A stretch of 64,000 bases of DNA, taken from an uncultured Planctomycetales bacterium. GTDB taxonomy: Bacteria > Planctomycetota > Planctomycetia > Isosphaerales > Isosphaeraceae. The stretch is taken from assembly GCA_903926465.1 (NCBI GenBank), contig CAIYJE010000029.1, positions 1 to 64,000 of the forward strand, written 5' to 3'. Of the stretch, positions 11,054 to 19,448 are shown piece after piece (positions within the stretch are counted from its first letter, which is position 1; every line of letters begins with the position of its first letter). A program made the position numbers and the translations under genes. Under the pieces are notes generated by a model. That model was not told the DNA's origin, searched no databases, and saw nothing but the letters and a program-made list of their open reading frames with translations.

Positions 11054-12715
11054 TTGAAACCGACCTGGCGGACCCTGCTCACGGTTTACCTCACTGTCCT
11101 CGTGTCATCCATCAGTCTGGCTGGCGATCCACCACCACTTTTTGAAGACATGACTGCCCAGTCAGGCATTCAGTTCCAGTTCCATTCGGGAACGCGTGGC
11201 AAACACGACCTTCCAGAGATCATGGCCGGCGGCCTGGCCTTGTTCGATGCCAATGGCGACGGCCGGCTTGACCTCTACCTTTGCAATGGCGGGCCGATCC
11301 AAGCCGACGCAGGCGCGGACGATCCTCCCTCTCGGTTGTTCCTGAACCGTGGTCACTGGCAGTTTGAAGATGTGACCAACACGGCAGGGGCACCTGGCCC
11401 CAGCTATGCCATGGGTACCGCCGTGGGCGACGTGGATGGCGATGGCCTTGATGACCTATTTGTCACCGGCTGGGGCGGCCAGCGGTTGTACCGCAACCTG
11501 GGCAACGCTCGGTTTGAGGATATCACCGAGAAGGCCGGCCTGACAGACTTGGGCTGGAGCACCTCGGCCGCGTTTGCCGACCTCGACGCCGATGGCGACC
11601 TGGACCTCTACGTCTGCCACTACGTGAACTATGATGCCGCTCGCCCGCCCTTTTGCGCAGCTCCAGACGGGAAGCGTGACTACTGCGGGCCCGAAGTGTT
11701 TGCCGCTCAACCCCATCGCCTGTATCGCAATGATGGACACGGGATCTTCCAGGATGTAAGCCGGGAGGCTGGAATTCTTGGCCTCGAAGGGCGGGGGCTG
11801 GGCGTGCTGGTGGCCGATCTCACGGGTGATGGCCGGCTCGACCTGTTTGTGGCCAACGATGGCTCGGCCTGCTGGTTGCTGGAGAATGAAGGGGCCTTGA
11901 AATTCAAGGAGATCGGCACCGATGCCGGGGTGGCCTACAACGGCCAAGGAGAAGCACTCGCCGGCATGGGGGTGGCGCTCGGAGACCTGGACGGCGACCT
12001 AAGGCCAGACCTGCTGGCGACCAATTTTTATGAACGTGGCACCGTGGCCTGGCGCTGCCTGAAACCGGGCCTGTTTCGCGATGACTCGGATCAAATCGGC
12101 CTGCGTGCGGCCACCCGCAACGTTGTTGGGTTTGGAATCGCCCTCGCAGATTTTGATGGCGACGGCGACCTGGACCTCTTGCAGGCCAATGGCCACGTGC
12201 TCGATCGCGAGCGTCTGAAAGTTCCACTGGCCATGCGTCCGCTGTACCTCACGAACGAGCGCGGGCGGTTCAAAGACGCCTCAACCCAAGCGGGTCCAGC
12301 CTTCACTCGTAAGATGCTGGGCCGAGGCGTGGCGGTGGGCGACCTGGATGACGACGGCCGTCCAGACGCCGTGGTTGCCACCCTCGATGGCCCGGTCTTG
12401 CTGTTACGAAACCAGGCTCCACAAGCCGGCGTAACTCTTGATCTGCGAACCCGCACAGGTCGCGGACAGGTACCGATCGGAGTCCAGGTTCGAACCGAGT
12501 TCGCCACGCAAACGGTTAAGCACGCACTCGTGGCAGGCGGGAGCTACCTTGCCACCTCCGCGCAAGAGATTCATCTGCCGGTGGGAATCTCTGGCAAGCT
12601 CGACCGCGTTGAAATTGAATGGCCGTCTGGTACCAGAGAAACCTGGCAGAATCTTGGTGCCGGCCAGCGGTACATCCTGATGGAAGGGACAGGAGATTTG
12701 CAGCGGAAACGGTGA
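11054..12715 (+). CDS. FG-GAP/VCBS repeat protein with C-terminal ASPIC/UnbV domain
   Basis: Predicted secreted 553-aa protein of the CRTAC1-like family. A signal peptide covers about residues 1-23 (LLTVYLTVLVSSISLAG). The mature part opens with FEDMTAQSGI. Repeated calcium-loop FG-GAP motifs follow (DANGDGRLDLYL, DVDGDGLDDLFV, DLDADGDLDLYV, DLTGDGRLDLFV, DLDGDLRPDLLA, DFDGDGDLDLLQ, DLDDDGRPDAVV), forming a beta-propeller. The last 90 residues match the ASPIC/UnbV module (GGSYLATSAQEIHLPVG ... VEIEWPSGTRETW). The start is TTG, because an in-frame TGA lies at 11036-11038 and no ATG or GTG intervenes. It converges with the zinc-ribbon gene at 12741. Biochemical role unknown. Confidence 0.88.
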   Translation: MKPTWRTLLTVYLTVLVSSISLAGDPPPLFEDMTAQSGIQFQFHSGTRGKHDLPEIMAGGLALFDANGDGRLDLYLCNGGPIQADAGADDPPSRLFLNRGHWQFEDVTNTAGAPGPSYAMGTAVGDVDGDGLDDLFVTGWGGQRLYRNLGNARFEDITEKAGLTDLGWSTSAAFADLDADGDLDLYVCHYVNYDAARPPFCAAPDGKRDYCGPEVFAAQPHRLYRNDGHGIFQDVSREAGILGLEGRGLGVLVADLTGDGRLDLFVANDGSACWLLENEGALKFKEIGTDAGVAYNGQGEALAGMGVALGDLDGDLRPDLLATNFYERGTVAWRCLKPGLFRDDSDQIGLRAATRNVVGFGIALADFDGDGDLDLLQANGHVLDRERLKVPLAMRPLYLTNERGRFKDASTQAGPAFTRKMLGRGVAVGDLDDDGRPDAVVATLDGPVLLLRNQAPQAGVTLDLRTRTGRGQVPIGVQVRTEFATQTVKHALVAGGSYLATSAQEIHLPVGISGKLDRVEIEWPSGTRETWQNLGAGQRYILMEGTGDLQRKR

Positions 12716-12740
12716 CAGTGGCGGTCGCGGGGTCGTCTAT

Positions 12741-13868
12741 CTACCGCCCAGGGCTCACCGGTTGGTTGGGAACGTACGCCGGGAATGAGGCCATACTCTT
12801 GGAAAGTTGCCCGATCAGTTCCGAGGCCGCGTCATTGAAGAAAAGCCGTTCGCTTTCCAGGTCTCTGGTGGTGCGAATGGCCAGCACTCCGGCAAGCCGA
12901 GCGGGAATCATGGGACAGGGCTGCCGAGTTCGTCCCTGGAGCTTGTTCTTCCACTCCACCGCGCCCGTGCGCATGAACTGTAGTTCCGCGCTGAGCACAA
13001 ATGTATCAAGAACCGAACTCATGTACTTAGCAGCACGTGTTTCGTTCAGTTCAATCGCCATTTTGAAGGGTGCCGATTGATTCCAGAGCGGTGTCAGCGG
13101 AGAGTTCTCACGAACCGGCAAATAACCCCGGCCAACCAGGATGAAATTCAGGGCCTTATCCAGGCCAGCCTGGCGATAAACCGTGTCTGGCTCATAAACA
13201 AAAACGCCACGCGGCGGTTCCACCACAATGCCCCGTTGTTCGATGATCCGCCCGGCCAGGTTTTCGACTTTCTGCCGGGCCGCCAAGGCGCGCGGGGTGT
13301 GAAGTGGTTGAACGGCCCGCAGCACGCGTTCACAGAGGTCTAACAGTGGTGCAGGATCAGCCTGGGCTCCGGGCACCAGTGTGCCGGCCACCACCAGGTC
13401 GGCCTCAACGCGTTCCAGCACCTGCTTCTCAGAACGTTCCGCCTGCTCTGTGGCCAACCGGGTCCGTTTGGCCTGAAGTTCTTCCACATGGCCGGGGCTG
13501 GTAAGGCCGGGCTCGGCAGCCAGTTGCAAGGCGGCGTCCAGGCGTCGAACGGCGGCATCGGTGCGGCCAGTCCGTTCATCTTCCTCCACCAGAAGCAGAA
13601 TCTGCTTCAAGGTGTTCTGGCGTTCGCCTTTCACCCGGCTCCGCACCATCTGGAACGTGATGTAAGCCAGCAACACAGACAGGCAACCGGTAACCACCAC
13701 GGCCGCCCAACCCGGCAACGGTCGTCGTTTCCGGGGCTTGACCAGGCGGGTCAGGTAGGGCAACTCCACCACGGTCTGGCACTGCGGACAGTTCATCCTC
13801 TGCCCGCGCGCATACGGGGGCAAGATGATTGGCACACCGCACTCAGGGCAAGCAAAGCTATCAGGCAT
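12741..13868 (-). CDS. Zinc-ribbon single-pass membrane protein of unknown function
   Basis: 375 aa. The N-terminal ribbon has C7-x2-C10 and C27-x2-C30 (FACPECG, MNCPQCQ). A basic stretch RKRRP precedes one membrane span at about 54-74 (WAAVVVTGCLSVLLAYITFQMV). The rest is helical and charged, probably partly coiled coil, and predicted extracytoplasmic. No enzyme motif is seen. The chosen start is the internal ATG at 13868, which has AGGA about 9 nt upstream. The ATG at 13886 lacks a ribosome-binding site. The ribbon spacing is identical to that in the two proteins at 60-64 kb. It lies downstream of the ExeA-like ATPase on the same strand. Confidence 0.75.
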   Translation of the reverse strand: MPDSFACPECGVPIILPPYARGQRMNCPQCQTVVELPYLTRLVKPRKRRPLPGWAAVVVTGCLSVLLAYITFQMVRSRVKGERQNTLKQILLLVEEDERTGRTDAAVRRLDAALQLAAEPGLTSPGHVEELQAKRTRLATEQAERSEKQVLERVEADLVVAGTLVPGAQADPAPLLDLCERVLRAVQPLHTPRALAARQKVENLAGRIIEQRGIVVEPPRGVFVYEPDTVYRQAGLDKALNFILVGRGYLPVRENSPLTPLWNQSAPFKMAIELNETRAAKYMSSVLDTFVLSAELQFMRTGAVEWKNKLQGRTRQPCPMIPARLAGVLAIRTTRDLESERLFFNDAASELIGQLSKSMASFPAYVPNQPVSPGR

Positions 13869-14021
13869 GCCCGTGGCTTCCTGCATGGCGTTGAGAATTC
13901 ACCAGCGGGAAACCGTTTCCCCTCGACGAATCCGAACTCACGTCATGCATTTCCAGGTCCCTTTAGCATGACGCATTGGATACCCGCGTGACCAGAGGAT
14001 TGGAATTGGCCACAACACACC

Positions 14022-14837
14022 TCAGATTGTCAGGGCGTGCGGATAAATCCCAGATTCCTGGACCGCCAGCGATACCGATTCGCCGTCGGCCAGTTCCGCC
14101 CCGGATGCAAACGCCACAAGCAGCGCCAGATCTGCCAACCGGTTCAACCGTCTGGGCAGTCCTTCGGAGGCTTGCTGTAACTGAGCCACCGCGTCGGGCG
14201 TGAACAAGGGCCGATTCCCACCAGCAATCCGCATGCGACCCATCAGATAGGCTTCGGTCTCGGGCAACTCCAGCGGCCCAACCAGCCCGCAGGCCGAAAG
14301 CCGGTCGGCCAGGGCCGGAGAGAGCCTGAGCAGCAGGTCGGTAGCGCCCACCAGCAACAGGCACAGATCCGGCGGGCCAGCCGAACTGAAGTTGAGCAGT
14401 AACCTGAGACATTCGAAGGTGGCTGGGTCATCAATCACATGAGCGTCATCGACCAGCAGCAGGGGACGCTGACCCTGAGCCCGGGCTGTTGCCAAAAATC
14501 CCCGCAAGGTTTTCAGTGAACTCGCCAGATCGGGCGGTTGAGCGGCAATTGGGGCAATGCCGAATTCATCGGCAATCACGGCCAGAAGTGACTCGGGCCG
14601 GAGCGCTGGGTAGGGTAGATGGGCGGTTGGACCTTCGAGAACGGCCGAGAGCCGACGGGCGAGTATTGTCTTGCCGGCCCCTGGGGGACCGTGCAGAACC
14701 ACCACCCCCGATCCTTGGTCTACGCCGTACCGGAGTCTACGGAGTACCGCTTCTCGACCAGGCAGGGGAACATAGGCCTCGGTTTCGAGGGTCTCGTCGA
14801 AGGGTCGGCGATCGAGATCGAAGTGCGAACAGTACAA
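14022..14837 (-). CDS. ExeA/GspA-like AAA ATPase
   Basis: 271-aa AAA+ ATPase that begins YCSHFDLDRRPF, as ExeA/GspA proteins do. Walker A is GPPGAGKT (about 50-57) and Walker B is LLLVDDAH (126-133). The C-terminal lid region ends with an arrangement usual for this family (LPRRLNRLADLALLVA). Homologues serve type II secretion or, in exosortase loci, accompany a tyrosine-kinase-like ATPase; which applies here is not known. The start codon is TTG, backed by a strong GGAGG 7-8 nt upstream. It lies 29 nt after the ExoP/CpsD-like gene, so they are probably co-transcribed. Confidence 0.8.
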   Translation of the reverse strand: MYCSHFDLDRRPFDETLETEAYVPLPGREAVLRRLRYGVDQGSGVVVLHGPPGAGKTILARRLSAVLEGPTAHLPYPALRPESLLAVIADEFGIAPIAAQPPDLASSLKTLRGFLATARAQGQRPLLLVDDAHVIDDPATFECLRLLLNFSSAGPPDLCLLLVGATDLLLRLSPALADRLSACGLVGPLELPETEAYLMGRMRIAGGNRPLFTPDAVAQLQQASEGLPRRLNRLADLALLVAFASGAELADGESVSLAVQESGIYPHALTI

Positions 14838-14866
14838 GCGGGTCCCTCCGCTGCGAGAAATTCGGG

Positions 14867-15670
14867 CTACAGATCGGTCTCGCCGTTGAGGTTAGATCCC
14901 GACGTCGCCAGAGCTTGGGAGGCAAAGGTTTCTGCGATGCCACGTACCGGCAGGCCACCTGCCTCAAGCACTTCGCGGGCACGTTCGATCGAGGTATCCG
15001 TGGTCAGGCCCCGGTGGACCACCAGAACGGCGGCATCCACCGAGCGATGCAACAGTGCCGCACTCAATCCCGCAAACAGTGGACTGCCATCAAGCAAGAC
15101 CAGGTCATACTCACGCCGGGCGCGGGCCATCAGGCAGGTCCACCCACCCGATGCCAGAAACTCTTTGGGCTGCAAAACTGGCGATCGCAGTGGTAACAGG
15201 TCCAGGCCGCCCACACCCGTCGGAATCACGGCATCCATCAGCGAGCATCGAGATTCCACCACATCCTGAAGACCAAGCAAACCAGGCGCTCGGAGCCATC
15301 GAGCCAGTGAGGGGCTGGTCAGGTCCGCATCCATCAGCAGGGTCTTGCCAGGCCGGTGGGCCAGAATTCGGGCCAGCGTCAGAACCAGGGTCGATCGACC
15401 TTCGGCACGATGGCAGCTTGTGAACAGGATCACCCGATCTGGGCGATGTTGCTCATCTTGAGCCAACCGGTTGGCCATCACCTGGAACCTGGGTCCATGG
15501 GCCTGCTCCAGAGCAAGCACTGTGCTGGGCCAGGCTAGAGACATTTCCGAAGGCCCAACCGTAGGCGGAGGAACAGCCACATGGGGCTTGGGCGGCGTAG
15601 CACCACGTGCCTCATGCACACGATTCTGCCCACCGTAAAGCCGTTCCAACGCGCGATCAACCTCCCGCAT
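14867..15670 (-). CDS. ExoP/CpsD-like P-loop ATPase (polysaccharide co-polymerase kinase family), with Arg in the P-loop
   Basis: 267 aa. The fold and motifs match the cytoplasmic half of bacterial tyrosine kinases: P-loop SCHRAEGRST (about 85-94), Walker A' MDADLTSP (113-120) and a Walker B-like VLLDGSPL. The invariant P-loop lysine is arginine (codon CGA). The C-terminus has no tyrosine cluster, so classical autokinase activity is doubtful. The start chosen is ATG at 15670, preceded by GGAGG with 8-nt spacing. It overlaps the upstream gene by 14 nt. The longer frame from 15724 has no ribosome-binding site. A role in exopolysaccharide production is inferred from family and neighbours. Confidence 0.75.
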   Translation of the reverse strand: MREVDRALERLYGGQNRVHEARGATPPKPHVAVPPPTVGPSEMSLAWPSTVLALEQAHGPRFQVMANRLAQDEQHRPDRVILFTSCHRAEGRSTLVLTLARILAHRPGKTLLMDADLTSPSLARWLRAPGLLGLQDVVESRCSLMDAVIPTGVGGLDLLPLRSPVLQPKEFLASGGWTCLMARARREYDLVLLDGSPLFAGLSAALLHRSVDAAVLVVHRGLTTDTSIERAREVLEAGGLPVRGIAETFASQALATSGSNLNGETDL

Positions 15671-16070
15671 GGGTCGAGTCCTCCGACCCGTCGTCCGGAA
15701 TAAGGTAACCGGCCGGTTTGACATCCAGTGTCACTCGCGGGCCGGGGCGATCTTCAACGTGGGCGGAAACCGCCGGCGTCAACGGATCGGAACTGGAGCG
15801 ATCCAGGGAACTTTGGGGCGAACCATACTCAGTCAGCAACGCGTGCGTGGGAACCGCAAAGCGAATGATGATTCCGACCAGAAATAGGACGATGAACGCC
15901 AAACCGGTGATCCTGACGCTGCGCTTGAGCCGCCGACGTGGCCGAGGCAGGGTGGTACCTATGCGTGAGGGTCGCCAGCCGTGGGGGGCTCGCGACGTTC
16001 CCCTGGTGACCCGAGTGGGGCCACCAGCAGCGTCCAGCGGCGTTGTGACTTCAGATTGCAAGATCAACAT
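15657..16070 (-). CDS. Small single-pass membrane protein of unknown function
   Basis: 137 aa. A basic cytoplasmic N-terminus (PRPRRRLKRS) leads into one membrane segment at about 51-70 (ITGLAFIVLFLVGIIIRFAV), followed by a Pro/Ser/Asp-rich extracytoplasmic tail. The start is ATG at 16070, about 10 nt after a very purine-rich AGGAGAGGGAGG. The frame stays open further upstream without another ribosome-binding site. Its stop overlaps the start of the ATPase gene, which suggests translational coupling. In polysaccharide systems the ATPase works with a membrane partner, and this protein may be a reduced one. That is inference. Confidence 0.6.
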   Translation of the reverse strand: MLILQSEVTTPLDAAGGPTRVTRGTSRAPHGWRPSRIGTTLPRPRRRLKRSVRITGLAFIVLFLVGIIIRFAVPTHALLTEYGSPQSSLDRSSSDPLTPAVSAHVEDRPGPRVTLDVKPAGYLIPDDGSEDSTHAGG

Positions 16071-17032
16071 GGACCATAGCCTCCCTCTCCTGAGGCAGGT
16101 GCCAGACACAAGCACAAAAATTCCCAGTTCGAATCCGTAGGCTATCCTGGTCACCAAGTACCCAGGAATCCCTTGACTCTCTCCATGAGATCGGCGCGGA
16201 CACCGGGAAACTTGAACGAAAGTAACGAAAAGAGGGATCAGGAAAAACAGACCGCCAACTCCTGATGAAATGGGAAGCCATTGCCAGGCCGAACCGGCTT
16301 GCAAGAGATGGTCTGGCTACCCCAAATCGGCCCAAGTTGCCAATGATCAGCCCACCCAAGTCCGTACCGGACTCAACCATGGCGAGGAAGATCAACACAT
16401 TCGGTGTGGTGCCCAAGTTGGAGGAGAGTTCTTTTGATCAAATCGTTAAGATGAGGCAACAGTTAACAATCAAGGATCGCGCCCCTGGATTTGCGGTGGC
16501 GCGAGAATTGGTTCTGGCAAAACCATGGGAATCGGAAATCACGAACATCATCCTTGTTTGCACCTCTAAACGACCTTTGCCAAACAGAAGCTGGAGAATC
16601 GCCCACCAGGCTCCGTTTTAGATTTGGCGTTCTGAGATTGGACTTTTCCTGGAAAGGGTCCGCTGGTATCTCCAAAAACTTCGCAGGAATTTGAACGATT
16701 ACGAGGGCGTGATCCGCGTCTCGGGTCTTGGCAGCTCGACAGGGCATTGTGAACCATACGGTCCGGCAGTCCTGGTCCGTGTCTCTCGACTACACTCCTG
16801 GGGGGGAAAGTGTAGCGGGAGTGCGGGCCAGGACTCCCTGACCGTAAAATTTAGAGACCAGAGTGCGGGGCACCGCAACGGATACCCCCTGGGGCAAATC
16901 CAAACGAGGCTGCACAGCCAAGCCCGGCCGACGGGGGATCGTCCAGCACGCCTTCGGCTTTCAAGACAGCCCGCCCGCCGAACCACCGGCCATAAACATC
17001 AACGCGAGTCAGCTGCTTGCAACCGGCCCAGT
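16071..17032. other. Region without a convincing gene
   Basis: About 960 nt with only short, overlapping frames on both strands. None has a recognisable protein, consistent codon use or a ribosome-binding site. The part next to 16070 must hold the leader and promoter for the leftward group. No tRNA, repeat or insertion-sequence end was seen. It could be a decayed gene. Confidence 0.5.
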
Positions 17033-17428
17033 TCAGTAAGCGCAGCCACTGGTGATGCGAATATTGGCGTACTGGGTGAACTCCGCCGTTCTGATGATTC
17101 CCTTGGTGCTTTCGGACTGCTCCCGAAATTCGTGGTGGGGAACCTCATCAACGTCCACATCGCCCACAATTTTGAGTAGTTCCTGGTAGAGCTTGGGACT
17201 GACCTCACTGGTCTCAGACGCCAAGCTCACGCTTTCGATCACAAGTTCCTCCGCAACCGCTCGCAACACATCGAGGAATCGGGGAATTCCAGGAATCAAC
17301 GTCAGGTCAATCACGTGGCTCTCGGGAGGGATTGCGTAGCCAGCATTCACAATGAGCAGCTCATCGCCATGTCCCAGTTCGGCCAGCAGCGAACAGATCG
17401 CTGGATTGAGAATGCCACCTTTTTTCAT
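17033..17428 (-). CDS. rbsD: D-ribose pyranase (RbsD/FucU family)
   Basis: 131 aa, normal length for RbsD. It begins MKKGGILNPAICSLLAELGHGDE, with the catalytic histidine in LGHGD, followed by VNAGYAIP. It ends with the family signature RTAEFTQYANI. The enzyme interconverts pyranose and furanose forms of ribose, and related FucU acts on fucose. The match to RbsD is closer. The start is ATG at 17428 with GAGG about 7 nt upstream. No ribose transporter or ribokinase lies beside it, so the physiological sugar is unproven. It is separate from the rhamnose operon some 23 kb away. Confidence 0.85.
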   Translation of the reverse strand: MKKGGILNPAICSLLAELGHGDELLIVNAGYAIPPESHVIDLTLIPGIPRFLDVLRAVAEELVIESVSLASETSEVSPKLYQELLKIVGDVDVDEVPHHEFREQSESTKGIIRTAEFTQYANIRITSGCAY

Positions 17429-17613
17429 CACGACCTCAGAGAATCAGGGCTGAACGGCTGAGACACTATATCCTTGAGAAACGATGATCTCGCCGCACCC
17501 AGCCAAAAAGCAGATTATAGTTGTTTGGGAGGGCGGCTCCAAGAGTAGGTACGTAAGTTGCGGCTCCCCGGTGAGCAGCAAGTCGAGCAAATTTCGCCTC
17601 CGAGACTCCTGAA

Positions 17614-19404
17614 ATGCGTCTGGTTCCTGTGATTCTTGGACTCCTGCTGCTGCTAACCTCAATTTCTGGGGCGCCCCCCTTACCCAAGATTCCCGCGCCG
17701 CCACCCATTCTAAAACTCGACGATCCTCGGTTGGCCAGCCTCAGCACGGCACGTGCTCACTGGAAAGAGCAGACCGTCAGGCACCGATCGGTAGGGGATC
17801 TGGTCGTACTCGTCTCCAATGTCGACACCTTTCTGGTCGCCATGAGCTACTGGACGCCCGACCTCTTCTTCCCCATTCTGATCGAAGAGCCCGAAACCAC
17901 GCTCAGGTTCATCCGCGCATTCCAACCAGCCCAGATCATCCGGCTTCCGGGGGCCGGCCCGGAAGCCCCCAGTCGATGGCGGGGGGCACAAAAGGCACTC
18001 GCAGCGGCCAGCTACAACCTCCCCCCCTCGCTCCTGTTAGGGAACGTGCTCCAGGATGCGAGAGCGACACTCCGAAGCGATGGCCTGGTGCTGACGAGCC
18101 CAGACAGCCCCTCGTTCCCTGGCGCAATTGCACTGGCTGCAGGCCGATTCCAGTCGGTGGCCAGATTCACCTCAAAAATCGCTGCCGAAGAGATTCTGAC
18201 CCAGGACGAGGCCTACAGCCTGGCCACACAGGTTGGGCAAGCGGTGAACCTGCTGTATAGCCATTTTGATACCCTGGGCGACGAGCTTGATTTTCTGACC
18301 ATCGCCTTACCCTGGCCAGATCGCTATCTGGGGACCGAGAACGGGCGAAAAACGCCGTTCGCCCTCGACGACCTGATCGGCAGGGTTGGATCCAGTGCCA
18401 ACCGATACGCATTCGTGGGCCGATTATCGAATTCCGAGCCAGACTCGGTTTACCAGGCGATGTGCAGCCTGTTCCTCCAGCCCCAAAAGGCGTTGCTGTT
18501 CAACTCTTACGACACCAAAATCCCTCCCTGGAGCGAGTATGAGATGTCGTCCGCGGCGGCGAGCCTGAATCCATTCTGCCAGACCGAGTTGTTCGAAGGG
18601 CCAGACCAAGGAAGCCGGGCAGACTGGCTTCACGCCGCCAAGCGGTTCTCGGCACACGACCTGGTGATGGTGAACACCAGTGGAAGCCCAACCTCGTTCA
18701 ACCTCCAGGAGGGTAATAAAGCCACCACCCAGGATATCCCCTGGAGTGTGCCTGCCGCGGTGTTCTTTATTCACAGTTTCTCGGCCGCTCGACCATGGGA
18801 TGACTCCACCCTGGCGGGGCGCTGGCTTACCAACGGGGCGTTCCTCTACTTCGGGGCCCTGGAGGAACCGTACTTGCAGTCATTCCGAACGCCCCGAATT
18901 CTCACGGAGCTACTGGCAGAAGGGGTTCCTGTGGCCGCAGCCGTGCACAAAGTTATTGGCGAGGATTCGTTTGGCCAGCCCTGGAGACTGCACTTGATTG
19001 GTGACCCCATGTATCGATTGGAACCAGCCTCAATACGTGAACGGCCCAGAATCCACGAAGGAATCCGGCTTCCCGATGGGAGCGTTCCCGTAGCGGCTTC
19101 TGCCGCCAGCCATGAAACGGCCAACTCTTCCAGCAGGATGCAAACCTGCTGGGACACCACCCTTAGCCAGACCGCCTCACAACCTGGGCAAGACCCAGGC
19201 TTGCCTCAACAGCTTGCCGCCATTGCAGCCACCAACCTCAACAGCACCGAGCAAGCCAGATACCAGACGCTGCTGGCCGAACTGGTGGTTGAGTCTCAAG
19301 AAAGCACCTGGAAGCCACTGGTGGACGCAATTCCCGATCCCCAGCGAACCGGAACGCTGAAGCGGGCGCTCGAAGTCCGAGCCACTTACGGCGATCTGCA
19401 ATAG
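17614..19404 (+). CDS. Secreted protein of unknown function, possibly with a caspase/gingipain-like fold
   Basis: 596 aa with a clear signal peptide (about 1-19, LVPVILGLLLLLTSISGA). The body has alternating hydrophobic strands and helices. A C-terminal block contains [32 protein letters not shown] and HLIGDPMYRLEP. The order 'no-place-to-hide' display, repeated assertion of a target list and a final GDP-x-x-RL motif recalls C25/caspase-like domains. I could not identify a His-Cys dyad with confidence, so a peptidase is not claimed. The gene is divergent from rbsD and converges with the CobB-like gene. Residues after about 480 look disordered, then helical. Confidence 0.7.
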   Translation: MRLVPVILGLLLLLTSISGAPPLPKIPAPPPILKLDDPRLASLSTARAHWKEQTVRHRSVGDLVVLVSNVDTFLVAMSYWTPDLFFPILIEEPETTLRFIRAFQPAQIIRLPGAGPEAPSRWRGAQKALAAASYNLPPSLLLGNVLQDARATLRSDGLVLTSPDSPSFPGAIALAAGRFQSVARFTSKIAAEEILTQDEAYSLATQVGQAVNLLYSHFDTLGDELDFLTIALPWPDRYLGTENGRKTPFALDDLIGRVGSSANRYAFVGRLSNSEPDSVYQAMCSLFLQPQKALLFNSYDTKIPPWSEYEMSSAAASLNPFCQTELFEGPDQGSRADWLHAAKRFSAHDLVMVNTSGSPTSFNLQEGNKATTQDIPWSVPAAVFFIHSFSAARPWDDSTLAGRWLTNGAFLYFGALEEPYLQSFRTPRILTELLAEGVPVAAAVHKVIGEDSFGQPWRLHLIGDPMYRLEPASIRERPRIHEGIRLPDGSVPVAASAASHETANSSSRMQTCWDTTLSQTASQPGQDPGLPQQLAAIAATNLNSTEQARYQTLLAELVVESQESTWKPLVDAIPDPQRTGTLKRALEVRATYGDLQ

Positions 19405-19448
19405 CCAGATCGCAACGGGTTTCCGGATTCACGCTCCCGGTTTCAAGC

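Noticed and set aside
10851-11057. 68-aa frame after the PEP-CTERM gene
   Set aside because: It begins inside the terminator hairpin and resembles no protein.
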